Positions 9,806 through 21,288 are shown, counted from the first letter of the stretch. The stretch is 22,500 bases of DNA from Tubiluchus corallicola (GCA_030141605.1 JAQGDQ010001631.1:1-22500), one strand, 5' to 3'. The notes: generated by a model from the letters alone, not told the origin. A program made the numbers and translations.

Positions 9806-10165
9806 TTAAAGCACAAGAAAACCCTTCATAAACATAAAGCTTGAAAAATTCGTTTTGAAATTTTATATCACTTACGTACTACCTTTTTGCATGCAGGACT
9901 TCAATCGGCATTCACACTGTAAATTTAAACTGCCACGATGACCGTTAGACGCAGCCATTCTCACGACAGGACATTTAAAACAAATTTAGATAACATTTTG
10001 TAAAGTTTGAAATAATAATCAGAGCGTTCGTAGCGCACACGTCACTAACTAAATAAAATTTAAAATTACTGTATCTTGTCAATAAGATTAAAAATACGTT
10101 AGTGAGTGGTGCACCCTGGAGGGTGAGTCAGCGACATTTTACCAATTGATGAAAACATTTAAATA
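9806..10165 (+). repeat. Unnamed dispersed repeat, copy A
   Basis: It begins AGCACAAGAAAACCCTTCAT, includes ATATCACTTACGTACTACCT, AATTTAAACTGCCACGATGA and CCGTTAGACGCAGCCATT, and ends with GGTGCACCCTGGAGGGTGAG and CATTTTACCAATTG. The same blocks in the same order occur at 10440-10900, 21340-22330 and 22338-22500. No coding capacity is seen. Confidence 0.75.
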
Positions 10166-10439
10166 ATTAATAATTCCCTTTTCCAGTTACATCTAGACAG
10201 GTAAGCGAAAATCTAAGTAATTTAGATTTGCACGGAAAGTCTTTTGAGACATAATTTAACATTGCCTTTTCTTCCCTTGATTTACGTTTGGTACATGACG
10301 TCACGTAATGGCGACTACGGAACAGTATTGCGGGAGATTTAAAATGAAGACAAACAAAGATTCCTTTCAGTGCGAGTAAGATATACGCATAAAATTGCTG
10401 TAAAGTAATATAATTTTTAAGGCGATTTTTCTGAAACGT

Positions 10440-10900
10440 GCTTCAGGTGCCCCTTTCTTGTCCTTTAAAAATGCTTCTTGTGAAATTCATATCATTTGCA
10501 TGTATTTTACATATACATAGGCTTGCATTTAATAGCAGCGACGCTGTATAAAACTTGTAAATATTTTCTACTCTCGTGACGACTGTTAGATGCAGTTATT
10601 TCAATGGCAAGTCATTTAAAACATTATGTAAACGAAACATAACGTTTCCTTTACATAGTGTTTCCTTTGGTATGGAAATAATGTAACAACATTATGTAAA
10701 GTTTGAAAAAATAATCGAAGCATTTGTAGTTCTTTTTTTGCTAACTACGCATAAATATAAACTACCATATTGTTACATGATACTTTATAGTGTTACGTGA
10801 TGTCAATAATGTGATTTTGGTGAATCAGTGGTGCACACTGGGATGGTCCAGCATGCGTGTTATTTTCATATATGATTAGTTCCTAAACTATATAATGACG
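10440..10900 (+). repeat. Unnamed dispersed repeat, copy B
   Basis: It shares with copy A the GCATTTAATAGCAGC..ACGCTGTATAAA block, the GTGACGACTGTTAGATGCAG block and the terminal GGTGCACACTGGGATGGT. It lies in the same orientation right after copy A, so the two form a tandem pair with a spacing of about 650-700 bp. It is more diverged than copies C and D. Confidence 0.65.
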
Positions 10901-10935
10901 AAAACAAGTTTTCCTAATTGACTGCTAGCAGCTAA

Positions 10936-11225
10936 GGACAGCAACAACAACAACAACAACTGCAACCGAAAAAGCAGCAAAAACAATAACAGAAAATGCA
11001 ACAACGACACCATCAAAAACAACAACAACATTAACAGTGACAATGACTACAGTGGTAATAATGACGATGATATTGGACAATAACAACTGCAGTAGCAACA
11101 ACAATAGCATCAAATTGCAAGAATAACAATAATAACAACAACAACAATAACAACAACAATAGCTTCAAATTATAACAATAACAATAATAACAACAACAGC
11201 AATGGCAAACCGTAGCAACAACGTA
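10936..11225. repeat. Imperfect (AAC)n-rich tract
   Basis: Runs of CAACAACAA are mixed with AATAAC and GACAATGAC interruptions, and an ATAGC(A/T)TCAAATT segment is duplicated inside (near 11105 and 11158). The open frames here are repeat translations. Confidence 0.9.
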
Positions 11226-11295
11226 CATGGTCGGCTAAGCACTACCGCCAACACTCGTGCAAGAACCGTCCCTCCAAGTCACTTTGCCAAACCCC

Positions 11296-13125
11296 ACGTC
11301 ACTACGGGCTCTAAAACACTAGACCATCCTACATTAAATCCAAAACGTTGCCTGGGTTCTCCCTAAATGGATCCACCTTGCCACGTCACTACGGGTTCTA
11401 AAATACTAGACCATCCTACATTAAATGCAAAACGTTGCCTGGGTTCTCACTAAATGGATCCACCTTGGCACGTCACTACGGGTTCTAAAACACTAGACCA
11501 TCCTACATTAAATGCAAAACGTTGCCTGGGTTCTCACTAAATGAATCCACCTTGGCACGTCACTACGGGTTCTAAAACACTAGACCATCCTACATTAAAT
11601 CCAAAACGTTGCCTGGGTTCTCACTAAATGGATCCACCTTGGCACGTCACTACGAGTTCTAAAACACTGGACCATCCTACATTGAATCCAAAACGTTACC
11701 TGGGTTCTCACTAAATGAATCCACCTTGGCACGTCACTACGGGTTCTAAAACACTAGACCATCCTACATTAAATCCAAAACGTTACCCGGGTTCTCACTA
11801 AATGAATCCACCTTGGCACGTCACTACGGGTTCTAAAACACTAGACCATCCTACATTGAATCCAAAACGTTGCCTGGGTTCTCACTAAATGAATCCACCT
11901 TGGCACGTCACTACGGGTTCTAAAACACAGGACCATCCTACATTAAATCCAAAACGTTACCCGGGTTCTCACTAAATGAATCCACCTTGGCACGTCACTA
12001 CGGGTTCTAAAACACTAGACCATCCTACATTGAATCCAAAACGTTGCCTGGGTTCTCACTAAATGAATCCACCTTGGCACGTCACTACGGGTTCTAAAAC
12101 ACAGGACCATCCTACATTAAATCCAAAACGTTACCCGGGTTCTCACTAAATGAATCCACCTTGGCACGTCACTACGGGTTCTAAAACACTAGACCATCCT
12201 ACATTGAATCCAAAACGTTGCCTGGGTTCTCACTAAATGAATCCACCTTGGCACGTCACTACGGGTTCTAAAACACAGGACCATCCTACATTAAATCCAA
12301 AACGTTACCCGGGTTCTCACTAAATGAATCCACCTTGGCACGTCACTACGGGTTCTAAAACACTAGACCATCCTACATTGAATCCAAAACGTTGCCTGGG
12401 TTCTCACTAAATGAATCCACCTTGGCACGTCACTACGGGTTCTAAAACACTAGACCATCCTACATTAAATCCAAAACGTTGCCTGGGTTCTCACTAAATG
12501 AATCCACCTTGGCACGTCACTACGGGTTCTAAAACACTAGACCATCCTACATTAAATCCAAAACGTTGCCTGGGTTCTCACTAAATGAATCCACCTTGGC
12601 ACGTCACTACGGGTTCTAAAACACTAGACCATCCTACATTAAATCCAAAACGTTGCCTGGGTTCTCACTAAATGAATCCACCTTGGCACGTCACTACGGG
12701 TTCTAAAACACTAGACCATCCTACATTAAATCCAAAACGTTGCCTGGGTTCTCACTAAATGGATCCACCTTGGCACGTCACTACGGGTTCTAAAACACTA
12801 GACCATCCTACATTGAATCCAAAACGTTGCCTGGGTTCTCACTAAATGGATCCACATTGGCACGTCACTACGGGTTCTAAAACACTAGACCACCCTACAT
12901 TAAATCCAAAACGTTGCCTGGGTTCTCACTAAATGGATCCACATTGGCACGTCACTACGGGTTCTAAAACACTACACCATCCTACATTAAATCCAAAACG
13001 TTGCCTGGGTTCTGACTAAATGAATCAGCCTTGGCACGTCACTACGGGTTCTAAAACACTAGACCATCCTACATTAAATTCAAAACGTTACCCGGGTTCA
13101 CACTAAATGAATCCACCTTGGCACT
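11296..13125. repeat. Satellite of 87 bp, about 21 copies, with a dimeric higher-order block
   Basis: The unit contains CCACCTTGGCACGTCACTAC, GGGTTCTAAAACACTAGACC, ATCCTACATTAAATCCAAAA and CGTTGCCTGGGTTCTCACTA. Starts are 87 bp apart (for example 11470 and 11557). From about 11755 to 12410, units with CAGGACC/TTAAATCC/GTTACCCGGG alternate with units carrying CTAGACC/TTGAATCC/GTTGCCTGGG, a 174-bp dimer repeated about four times. From 12410 to about 12740 units are almost identical monomers. Units at both flanks carry GGATCC where the core has GAATCC. Confidence 0.95.
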
Positions 13126-13489
13126 GCCTGTCTGTGATTCCAAACTAATTACTATGTGACAAGAATACGTGACGAATTAACGCGACCTGATTGCAATGTC
13201 GACCAAGCCCAAGATTTTCATTAACTTCTTTGAGCATTGATTTCTGCTGCAGCTTCAAAGGAGTCTGCTGCTTTAGAGCTAATTCCTATTAAGCTTATCC
13301 GTCAAGAGGCTGAAGGACATTCGGCAACGTTGATTTGAAATTTGAAAGCTGCTCAGCTGTTGATCATAAAAAATTATGACAAGTAATAGTTGTTATATTA
13401 AAGGTAATGCGGGGCTGAAATGGAGAATGTTGTACGTTGTGATATTGATCAGAAATGAAACAACAGTTAACAGAAATAAGCTGTATTAC
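13126..13489. other. No gene seen beside the 87-bp satellite
   Basis: Unique-looking sequence; the plus frame at 13376-13564 runs into the CAA tract and has no domain. Confidence 0.4.
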
Positions 13490-13920
13490 AAGCAACAGCA
13501 AGAACAACAACTGCAAATCATCATCAGCAGCAACAACAACAACAATAACGACAACGACAGCTAATTGGCAAGGAACAACAACAACGACAACAATATCGAC
13601 AACAGCAGCAGCAACAACAATGACAGCTAATTAACAATCAACAGCACCAACAACAGTAATAGCAATGGCAGTAGCAGCAAACAATAACAACAACGACAAC
13701 CGTAACAACAGCAACAACAACAGCTAATTGGCAAGCAACAGCAACAGCTGTAGCAATAATGACGAAAAACAAAAACACCAGCAACAACAACAACAACGAC
13801 AACTGTAAAAGCTGCAGCACAGCAGTAGAAGCAGCAATGGCAGCAATAACAACAGTGACAGTAATGACAGCAGCAACAACAACAGCAGCAGCGAAAACAA
13901 TAACGACGACAACAACAACA
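13490..13920. repeat. Imperfect (CAA/CAG)n tract
   Basis: Mixed CAA, CAG, GAC and AAT trinucleotides fill the region. The word AGCTAATTGGCAAG occurs near 13559 and again near 13724, and GACAGCTAATT occurs twice, so larger blocks were duplicated inside the tract. Long frames on the minus strand are low-complexity V/L/I translations. Confidence 0.9.
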
Positions 13921-14257
13921 GTGTGTTTGACTATATAACTATATTTGATTAATCTAAGATTAGGGCATTTTCTATCATTATATTTTGTAGATATTATTAT
14001 TGTTACTACTACTACTATTATTATTATTAATATTATTATGAACATTAATTGCTTTACTATCATAATTATTTGACTATATTATAGCTGTTATTAATTAATA
14101 ACCACCCTGTCGCATTTAAGACGGATGATTATGAAAAGTGTTTTGTCGAGAGCTTACGCTGTATACTCACTCGTGTTTATTAATCAGCTGACATCATAAC
14201 TACTAGCGGTGTGTTAACGTAATAGTAATTTTAACTGTATTATAATGACGTTAGAAT

Positions 14258-14440
14258 TACTGATGATGATAATGATGATGATGATGATGACGACGACGAC
14301 GATGATAACAGTAACAACAACAGCATCTGCAGCAACATGATGATGATGACGACGACGATGATGATGATGATGACGACGATGGTGACAATGATAACAGTAA
14401 CAACAACAGCATCTGCAGCAACAGTAACAACAATTACATG
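14258..14440. repeat. (GAT/GAC)n tract with a duplicated block
   Basis: GATGATGATGACGACGACG-type sequence surrounds two copies of GATAACAGTAACAACAACAG followed by CATCTGCAGCAAC (near 14302 and 14389), so an approximately 87-bp block was duplicated. Confidence 0.85.
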
Positions 14441-14444
14441 AACA

Positions 14445-14847
14445 ATGACGATGACGTCAACACCTAAAACAATGACGATGATATCGTCATCATTGTCATG
14501 TCATCAACAAGGACAGCGTGTCAGCAACAGTGATAAACCTGCAGCAAAAACAAGGGAAACCAAACACCACGACACTAATATCTTAATGAAGCCACTTAAC
14601 TGTGTCCGTGTTTTTCCTGGGTTTTCACGTTGTCTCTATTTTTACTGAAACTTCAATTAACTTGGTCATGTTAGCTGTTCGTGAAGCCAAGTGATGTTAC
14701 GAAAAGTGTGGCGATTACTTCCTGTTCATACCGGAAATTCCTGTTGCTCTTAATTGATGTTCTCAACACTAGTCTGTTCTGGTAAGGGAGGAGAAACATT
14801 TGGCTTCTGTGACTAATTACTAGCTGCAAGGTTACAGCCTTTTTTCT

Positions 14848-14850
<3 letters not shown>
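14445..14850. other. No gene seen
   Basis: After the GAT tract the sequence becomes unique. The plus frame 14445-14648 begins in repeat sequence and has no recognisable domain. Confidence 0.35.
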
Positions 14851-15190
<340 letters not shown>

Positions 15191-15194
15191 ACTT

Positions 15195-15610
15195 TGCTCT
15201 GTTACTTTACCTGAGCTGTTGAGTCTCATGTAGGACAGTCTGAAGGGCCTGCACTTCCCACTTTGGCTTCTCACGCACGCACGCAAGCACGCACGCATGT
15301 ACGGCTTCCCAGCACCACGCAACGATCAGTCATTCTACCAGGCACAAACTGCGCAGCTAGTGACAATACTCAAGCAAGAGCAGCTGATTCTCTCAGTTTG
15401 ATTACAGACGTTGGATAACTGCACGTGCATCGTGTAATATTCGTGTTTCGTGGTTTTTTTACTGGATAATTGAAGAACTGCATCGCGTCTTATTGCAACA
15501 ATTGGTTAAATTATCAATCAACTGCATATTGGTGTTTTCAATGTGATTTTTCATGCTCCTTGCACCTGACAGAGTTACGTCTATTCAGGTAGGCTGATTA
15601 AAACTGTTTT
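15195..15610. other. No gene seen between microsatellites
   Basis: Unique-looking sequence with a short ACGC-rich run near 15275-15300 (GCACGCACGCAAGCACGCAC). No splice-flanked coding segment is evident. Confidence 0.35.
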
Positions 15611-16148
15611 CGTCTATGACCATGAGGACGAGGGTGACCGATGATGATGGTGTTGGTGATGGTGATGATGATGATGGTAGTAATTACGACGATGCTGATG
15701 ATGATGATGATGGTGGTGGTGATGATGATGACGGTGGTTGTGAACAATAACGATGACCATGATCGTGATGATATTAACGCAATGACGAAGGCCATAAGCA
15801 ACAAGGACGACAATAACCGTGACAGTAGCCACAAAGATGATAATGATGATGACGACCACGACGACAATAATGATGATGATGGTGATGATGTACGTAATGA
15901 TGATAACCCTGATGGCATATACAATGTTAATGATGACCACGTCGACGAAAACAATGATGGTGATGATGGTGGTGATGGTAGTAATTACGACGATGCTGAT
16001 GATGATGGCACTGACGACAATGGTGTTGATGACGATGACGATCACGATGATGACTGGCATTATGCTATCAGGATGATAAAAATTACGACGTCGATGACGA
16101 CGACGATGACGGTGATGATGATGGCGATGCTGGTGGTGATACTAATTA
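15611..16148. repeat. Imperfect (GAT/GAC)n tract with an internal duplication at about 301 bp
   Basis: GATGGTAGTAATTACGACGA followed by TGCTGATGATGATG occurs at 15673 and again at 15974. The plus frame 15641-16183 stays open for 180 codons as a D/N/M-rich translation, which follows from the absence of stop codons in GAT/GAC repeats. It has no start context or domain to support a gene. Confidence 0.9.
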
Positions 16149-16475
16149 AGATTACCTGTCTGTTTCACAGCTGTTTTACGTGACACGGCATGTTCCTAAA
16201 TAAGTTTTTCACTCATAGAATCTTTCTTATTTTTGTTAAACAATATCGTTAAAGCTTTCAATTTAACCAGAGTGTTTTGAAACGCGACAGATGTGTGAAG
16301 CCGTGAAATACGTGTTCGGTGCGTAAACAACTTTAGCAAGCGTGGAAGTTTGCAATACAAACACGAGGCTGTTAAGTCTCCATTGTGAAACTCGCGTGAC
16401 TTGAATGAAGATTTAATCTTTAGTTTTTTACGTAAAGGTTGTCAGTATTTGTTCAACATTTGTACATGGCGTTTT

Positions 16476-17145
16476 CAGTGGCGTAGCAAGCACTTGTGGC
16501 GCCCGGGGGGTGGGGGTGGTATGGTTTGGTGGTGCGAAAAACCTTCTGGCACCCCCAACCTTTTAATATTTTGGCCATTTGTTTCGTGGGTGAAGCCATA
16601 AATTATGCGCATTCTTTGCGTCCCTAAGACCCGCTTCCCTTTTTCGACAAGATGGGATAAAGATAAACGAATTTCTTCTAAGAATCACCCCGAGTTTGAT
16701 TTGTGGTACTGCAGCAGAGTGTCTCTTCTCTATGCATAAGTTGCGCATAACACGACAGTCATTAAACATTCGGCTCCAGCTTTGAAACATGCAAAGATTA
16801 TGAAAGATACAGAACACTACAGATTTTCACAAAAATACATTCTGCATTTAGAGAAACGTCACTGTTTCTCCCAAAATTATTGATCTGCCAAACCACACGA
16901 CACCCTACACAAGCTGTTAAGTAACAACATTAGCATTTTTCTAGGCTGTACGTAGTAATTAAATCAGCTATGATGATGTGTAACTAGAAAATTTTGCTGT
17001 AGTTTGAAAACTTTTGTTAATTATTTTGTTAATGTCAAATCCGTAATCAATAATTAACAGTCATTGAACTCGATGAATTTTGCGCCCTCTCACCCTTGCG
17101 CCGCGGGCGATTTCCCCCTGTCACCCCCACTTTGCCACGCCTCTG
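16476..17145. mobile_element. Non-autonomous hAT-like DNA transposon (MITE), 670 bp
   Basis: The left end reads CAGTGGCGTAGCAAGCACTT, and the reverse complement of the right end reads CAGAGGCGTGGCAAAGTGGG, imperfect terminal inverted repeats starting with CAG. The flanks are GGCGTTTT (16468-16475) and GGCGTTGG (17146-17153), an 8-bp target duplication with two mismatches, the size made by hAT transposases. GC-rich subterminal stretches (GGCGCCCGGGGGG on the left, GCGCCGCGGGCGA on the right) are also paired. The interior has no transposase frame. The CAGTGGCGTAGC terminus is common in animal hAT-derived elements. Confidence 0.75.
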
Positions 17146-17401
17146 GGCGTTGGTAGCATTTTGTTGAACAAAGCAAATGTTTATGATAGTCGAGTCGATG
17201 CTACCGTTGTCGTCGTCATCGTCATCATCATCTCGATGCTGCTACGTTATGAATCATGGCATTTACCACTTGTTGATGCCACGCATTCCAATCTGCCTAC
17301 ACCGTCTGCGATGCATAGAGTCGATTTACTAAATCCTTATGCAGTATATCCGTATTAGTCACTAGCTGACTCCTTTCGGCTTTTTTTGTTTTTTTAAGAG
17401 G

Positions 17402-17650
<249 letters not shown>

Positions 17651-17654
17651 AACA

Positions 17655-17937
17655 ACAACAACAACAACAATAGTAAACTTTATTTAAAGTCAGTTTTTTG
17701 GATCAACAATTAACATAAGCTCTAAAGAGGTTTTGGACCGACCTTAAACAACCTACAACTACATAACAGAGACTATTATTACCCCACTTTTACCCTAAAT
17801 ACTACGTGCCAGGCAGGGCAACAGCAGGTACAGTTTTTAAAGTGTTTTTTTCGAACCGGCCACTGTACCGAACTCACAAACTCCCAGACGGAAACCGAAC
17901 GCGTTACCACTAGACCAAACCGTCTGATCAAAATGTT
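17655..17937 (-). mobile_element. tRNA-derived SINE
   Basis: On the minus strand GGTTTGGTCTAGTGGTAACG (A box, form TGGCNNAGTGG) is followed about 45 bases later by GTGAGTTCGGTACAG (B box, form GGTTCGANNCC). The tRNA-like head is complete enough to be recognised, but the arms are degenerate. A body of about 180 bp follows and ends in GACTTTAAATAAAGTTTAC, a terminus of the kind shared with a partner LINE, then simple repeats. It adjoins the LINE fragment at 17940-18200 on the same strand, so it either inserted there or joined it by template switching. Confidence 0.75.
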
Positions 17938-17939
17938 TA

Positions 17940-18200
17940 CGTAATGCTATAGGAAGAGGGGACTTTTGAGGTAATCTTAGTGCATGTCTAATCCGATGCA
18001 GGCTTCTTACTTGTATTTGTTTATTCCAAGGATTCTTCTTGACCACATCATACAGATCATCATTGGATATTCTGTCATGCCATTTAATTCCTAATAATTT
18101 TCTATAGAAACGTTTTTGAAAAGCGTCAATTTCCTTCTGCTGTTTAACTTTGTATTTTAGCACATTACTTTTAACATTGTATAAAAACACAGGTTCAACT
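17940..18200 (-). pseudogene. LINE ORF2 fragment, post-RT region
   Basis: The minus strand reads EIDAFQKRFYRKLLGIKWHD, then RISNDDLYDVV and RIRHALRLPQKSPLPIALRK. This is the conserved post-RT block of many LINEs (form: KI.AF....YR.LLGI.W.D..SN...Y...GH.LRLP). No RT motif is upstream; at about 18200 it meets an unrelated fragment on the other strand. It is not an intact gene. Confidence 0.75.
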
Positions 18201-18202
18201 AA

Positions 18203-18652
18203 ATTACATCCATTTCACAATTCAAACAAGAGCTCAAATCTCACTTAAGTTTTTCGTTGCGTAAGAAACATTTTTCATTTGGTAAACCTCCAATATCAGT
18301 GCATCATACGCGCATGAGCATCGGATTTTCTCAGCTAAACTATGACCTTTTCTCTATAGGCTGTAAAGATAATAACGGTCATCCAATATTGCCGAATTCT
18401 AACTGTGGATTTCGATTTGAGTCTGTTGAACACTTTTTGTTGCACTGCCCATTGCATCAACTAGCTAGGGTTGTTGTGTTTGATAAACTAAATGAAATGC
18501 TTCTGCCCGAAAACCTTAATATAGCTGCCTTAGGAACTAATGATTTGTTGAAGTTGTTATTATTCGGAAAAGATGAATTTAACTATGTTGCTAACTGTAA
18601 ATTATTCCAATGCACACATGACTTTATATTACGCACTAAACGCTTCCAGTAG
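18203..18652 (+). pseudogene. C-terminal fragment of another LINE ORF2 with a Cys/His motif
   Basis: The plus strand is open from a TAA at 18200-18202 to the TAG/stop after 18652. It reads HHTRMSIGFSQLNYDLFSIG, then FRFESVEHFLLHCPLHQLAR. This is the end of many LINE proteins (form: TR.R.G.S.LN..LF..G......C..ES.EHFLL.CP.Y...R). The first cysteine pair is weakened to a single C before G-F-R-F, while H and C are kept. No initiation codon or upstream RT is present, so the copy is 5'-truncated. It is followed by a repeated 3' UTR. Confidence 0.8.
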
Positions 18653-18727
18653 TTTCTATCTGATATGAAATGCATCAGTGTTAAATAATCGTACATTAAT
18701 ATTTTCTAACCGTCATTTTCTACTAAT

Positions 18728-19095
18728 GTCTAATGTATTCTTGTAGTAAAACTTGTCAACTTGTGTAGCTATAGTCTATTCTTACTGTAAATGTTACCAA
18801 TGTCTAATGTAATCTTGTAGTAAAACTTGTCAGCTTGTGTAGCTATAGTCTATTCTTACTGTAAGTGTTATTAATGTCTAATGTAATCTTGTAGTAAAAC
18901 TTGTCAGCTTGTGTAGCTATAGTCTATTCTTACTGTAAATGTTACCAATGTCTAATGTAATCTTGTAGTAAAACTTGTCAGCTTGTGTAGTTATAGTCAA
19001 TTTTTACTGTAAATGTTACTAATATCTAATGTAATCTTGTAGTAAAACTTGTCAGCTTGTGTAGTTATAGTCTATTCTTATTGTAAATGTTCTAG
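18728..19095. repeat. 3' UTR of the LINE: five tandem units of 74 bp
   Basis: CTAATGTAATCTTGTAGTAA followed by AACTTGTCAGCTTGTGTAGC recurs at 18730, 18804, 18878, 18952 and 19026, spacing exactly 74 bp. The array lies directly after the ORF and ends with AATAAAG near 19099, the likely polyadenylation signal of the element. Confidence 0.95.
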
Positions 19096-19109
19096 TAAAT
19101 AAAGTATGC

Positions 19110-19604
19110 TGTGGTGAGGATCCTAAATCATGTTGTTCAAACTGTTTGATCCAATCCTAAATAAATTATATTTAAACTAACTAAAGTTGAAATGATCCGG
19201 ACTTTGACTTCAAGAGAAAGTCTACTGTTTTCAAAAAACCATTGAGTAAACAGACAATTAATGATAACATTTTGCTTTTCTGTATGACAGCTTCAGTGTC
19301 TAACCAGCCATAAAGGTATTTTCAATTTTTCCACGAATCATTACCTCTTGATAATATTACCGGTTCAACATGAAACCAGACAAAAACAAAACATTATCCC
19401 GGATTTCCATTCCGTAAACGATCGACCATAACAGTTGTCATGTAATTGCATTAGCGTTTCCGTTTCCTGTTGGATGCTGTTTTTCCATTAGATTATGACG
19501 AAGTTTGAAGTGCATCTCTGCTTTATGGCGCCAATGTTGACAACGATCTCCTTCCCATAATGGGAATTTACACTGCGACGTAAACAAGTTTAAGCTATTC
19601 GTTT
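19110..19604. other. No gene seen
   Basis: AT-rich unique-looking sequence after the LINE 3' end, with no long frame or recognised element. Confidence 0.4.
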
Positions 19605-19700
19605 CTTATAGTGTGGGATTAGCGACCGAAGTTAAGTAACGGCGAGCTTGATCAGTAAATGGATAGTTAAAGGATTATCTGCTGAGATAGGTTCTGGTCT
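19605..19700 (+). repeat. 5S rRNA-like remnant, second copy
   Basis: GCGACCGAAGTTAAGTAACG is a near match to the 5S rRNA internal promoter region and is closer to it than the first copy at 575-667 (ACCGAAG against ACCAAAG). The following GGCGAGCTTGATCAGTAAAT and GGATAG...GGTTCTGG parts are more diverged. Not a functional 5S gene. Confidence 0.55.
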
Positions 19701-19796
19701 TTCAACAAACAGCTGTATGAAGTAGAATATGGTGTTGAAAGTTCACACTGTGTAAAAAAACGAAAAATCTGTTTAATATTGCGGGCATTATAATCA

Positions 19797-19803
19797 CATT
19801 GTC

Positions 19804-19835
<32 letters not shown>

Positions 19836-19907
19836 GCTGCTGCGGTTGTTGTTGCTGCTGTTGTTTCCGACCTCGTTGTCGTTGTTGGTTTAGTTGCACT
19901 GTACTAG

Positions 19908-19944
<37 letters not shown>

Positions 19945-20045
19945 CGTTGCCATTGTCGTTGTCGTAGTCCTTGTCGATGATGTTTTTCTTGCTGCTGCTG
20001 CGGCTGTTGTTATTTTTGTTGTTCGCGTTGTTGTTGTTATTTCAT
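19797..20045. repeat. (TTG)n-rich tract
   Basis: TTG runs mixed with CTG, TCG and GTC trinucleotides. The frames here are poly-C/V or poly-Q/T translations. Confidence 0.92.
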
Positions 20046-20137
20046 TTTTATCATTTACCTTGTATTCATGACGCAACACAATACAGTACATAAACATATT
20101 GCAAAGCAAAAAATTACATTACTTAAAAAATTAGAAT

Positions 20138-20570
20138 ACAAATTATTATACTGGCTCACCAAGGGGATTCAATTCCCGATTTTTTTGAAATTTTGCTGCA
20201 GAAGAAACGTTCTAGTGGCGCTTGGCGTGACTCTTGGAAGGAGATATGCGGCTCTCTAGAAAGAGGAAGAACAGGACTACACGATGATGTGGGCTATATT
20301 TTAGGGCAGGTCCACCAAAAGGAGTATCGACGAGTTAACTAGATGTTCTATTTTTGGCAATTTTCGCTCGGAAAACTGCTGACGCAAAGCCATTGTTCTG
20401 ACGTCATCCATTATAATCTGCGTGTAACTTTAATTCAGTAAAAGCTGCTGCTGGCTTTACGTTAAAAACGAGGACTGTGTAGGATGTTCGCGTATTTATT
20501 GATTATGAGTGTATTTATACCCAAAATTTTTTGCGGGGCCTTTGCTAGTACAAATTATTATACTGGCTCA
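20138..20570. repeat. 21-bp direct repeat about 412 bp apart
   Basis: The word ACAAATTATTATACTGGCTC plus A begins at 20138 and at 20550 and is followed in both by (C/G)CAAGG. The intervening 390 bp has no recognised element. Confidence 0.6.
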
Positions 20571-20699
20571 GCAAGGCAGAATAGACGAAAATTATTGGTT
20601 AATTTGAAAAATACCAAACGTAAAGTGTGTCAGTCAACACATTGTTTTGACGTCACTGTTTAATGTTTTCCTAGCGTTTAAATGTTTCACTCTTTATCT

Positions 20700-20872
<173 letters not shown>

Positions 20873-21288
20873 GCACCCCCAAGCACTAGCAACCCCAGTA
20901 GTACCCCCAGGCACTAGCAACTGTTTTAGTTAAAAAGTTGTTAGTAAACTTGGCTTCACACGCGGCACGTAAATGTTGACGCCTGTGAGATCTCATGAAG
21001 CCACTTGCTTGGTTCCTGATTACAACTGCCACAGTTCTTTGACCTTTCAGCAAGCCTTCTGGACATGGTAACAACGGCATAATTATAACTACTGGGCTTC
21101 GGTAAAAACGACTTGGCTTCAGTAAACGACTGAGTGGGAATTAATCTGTCATGTCTGACGCCTTCACTGATGTAATCATTTTGTTAGTTCGTTTGATAGA
21201 AGCCAAAAGATTTCTCAAGGAACACTAACGATTGAAAGTCAAACGGGAAAAGTTAATGGACAAGTGAAATGACAAACAGCTTGCAACA

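Noticed and set aside
11296-13125. Array of regulatory CRE-like sites (ACGTCAC)
   Set aside because: The ACGTCAC word is in every unit simply because the unit is repeated; nothing here indicates enhancer function.
15641-16183. 180-codon plus frame rich in Asp, Asn and Met
   Set aside because: GAT/GAC repeats lack stop codons in this frame; the composition is fully explained by the repeat.
17850-17937. Functional tRNA gene
   Set aside because: A and B boxes are visible, but the acceptor and anticodon arms do not pair well and a SINE body follows.
19702-20109. Thr/Gln-rich frame and Cys/Val-rich frame on opposite strands
   Set aside because: Both follow from the (TTG) tract; neither has non-repetitive flanks with coding character.
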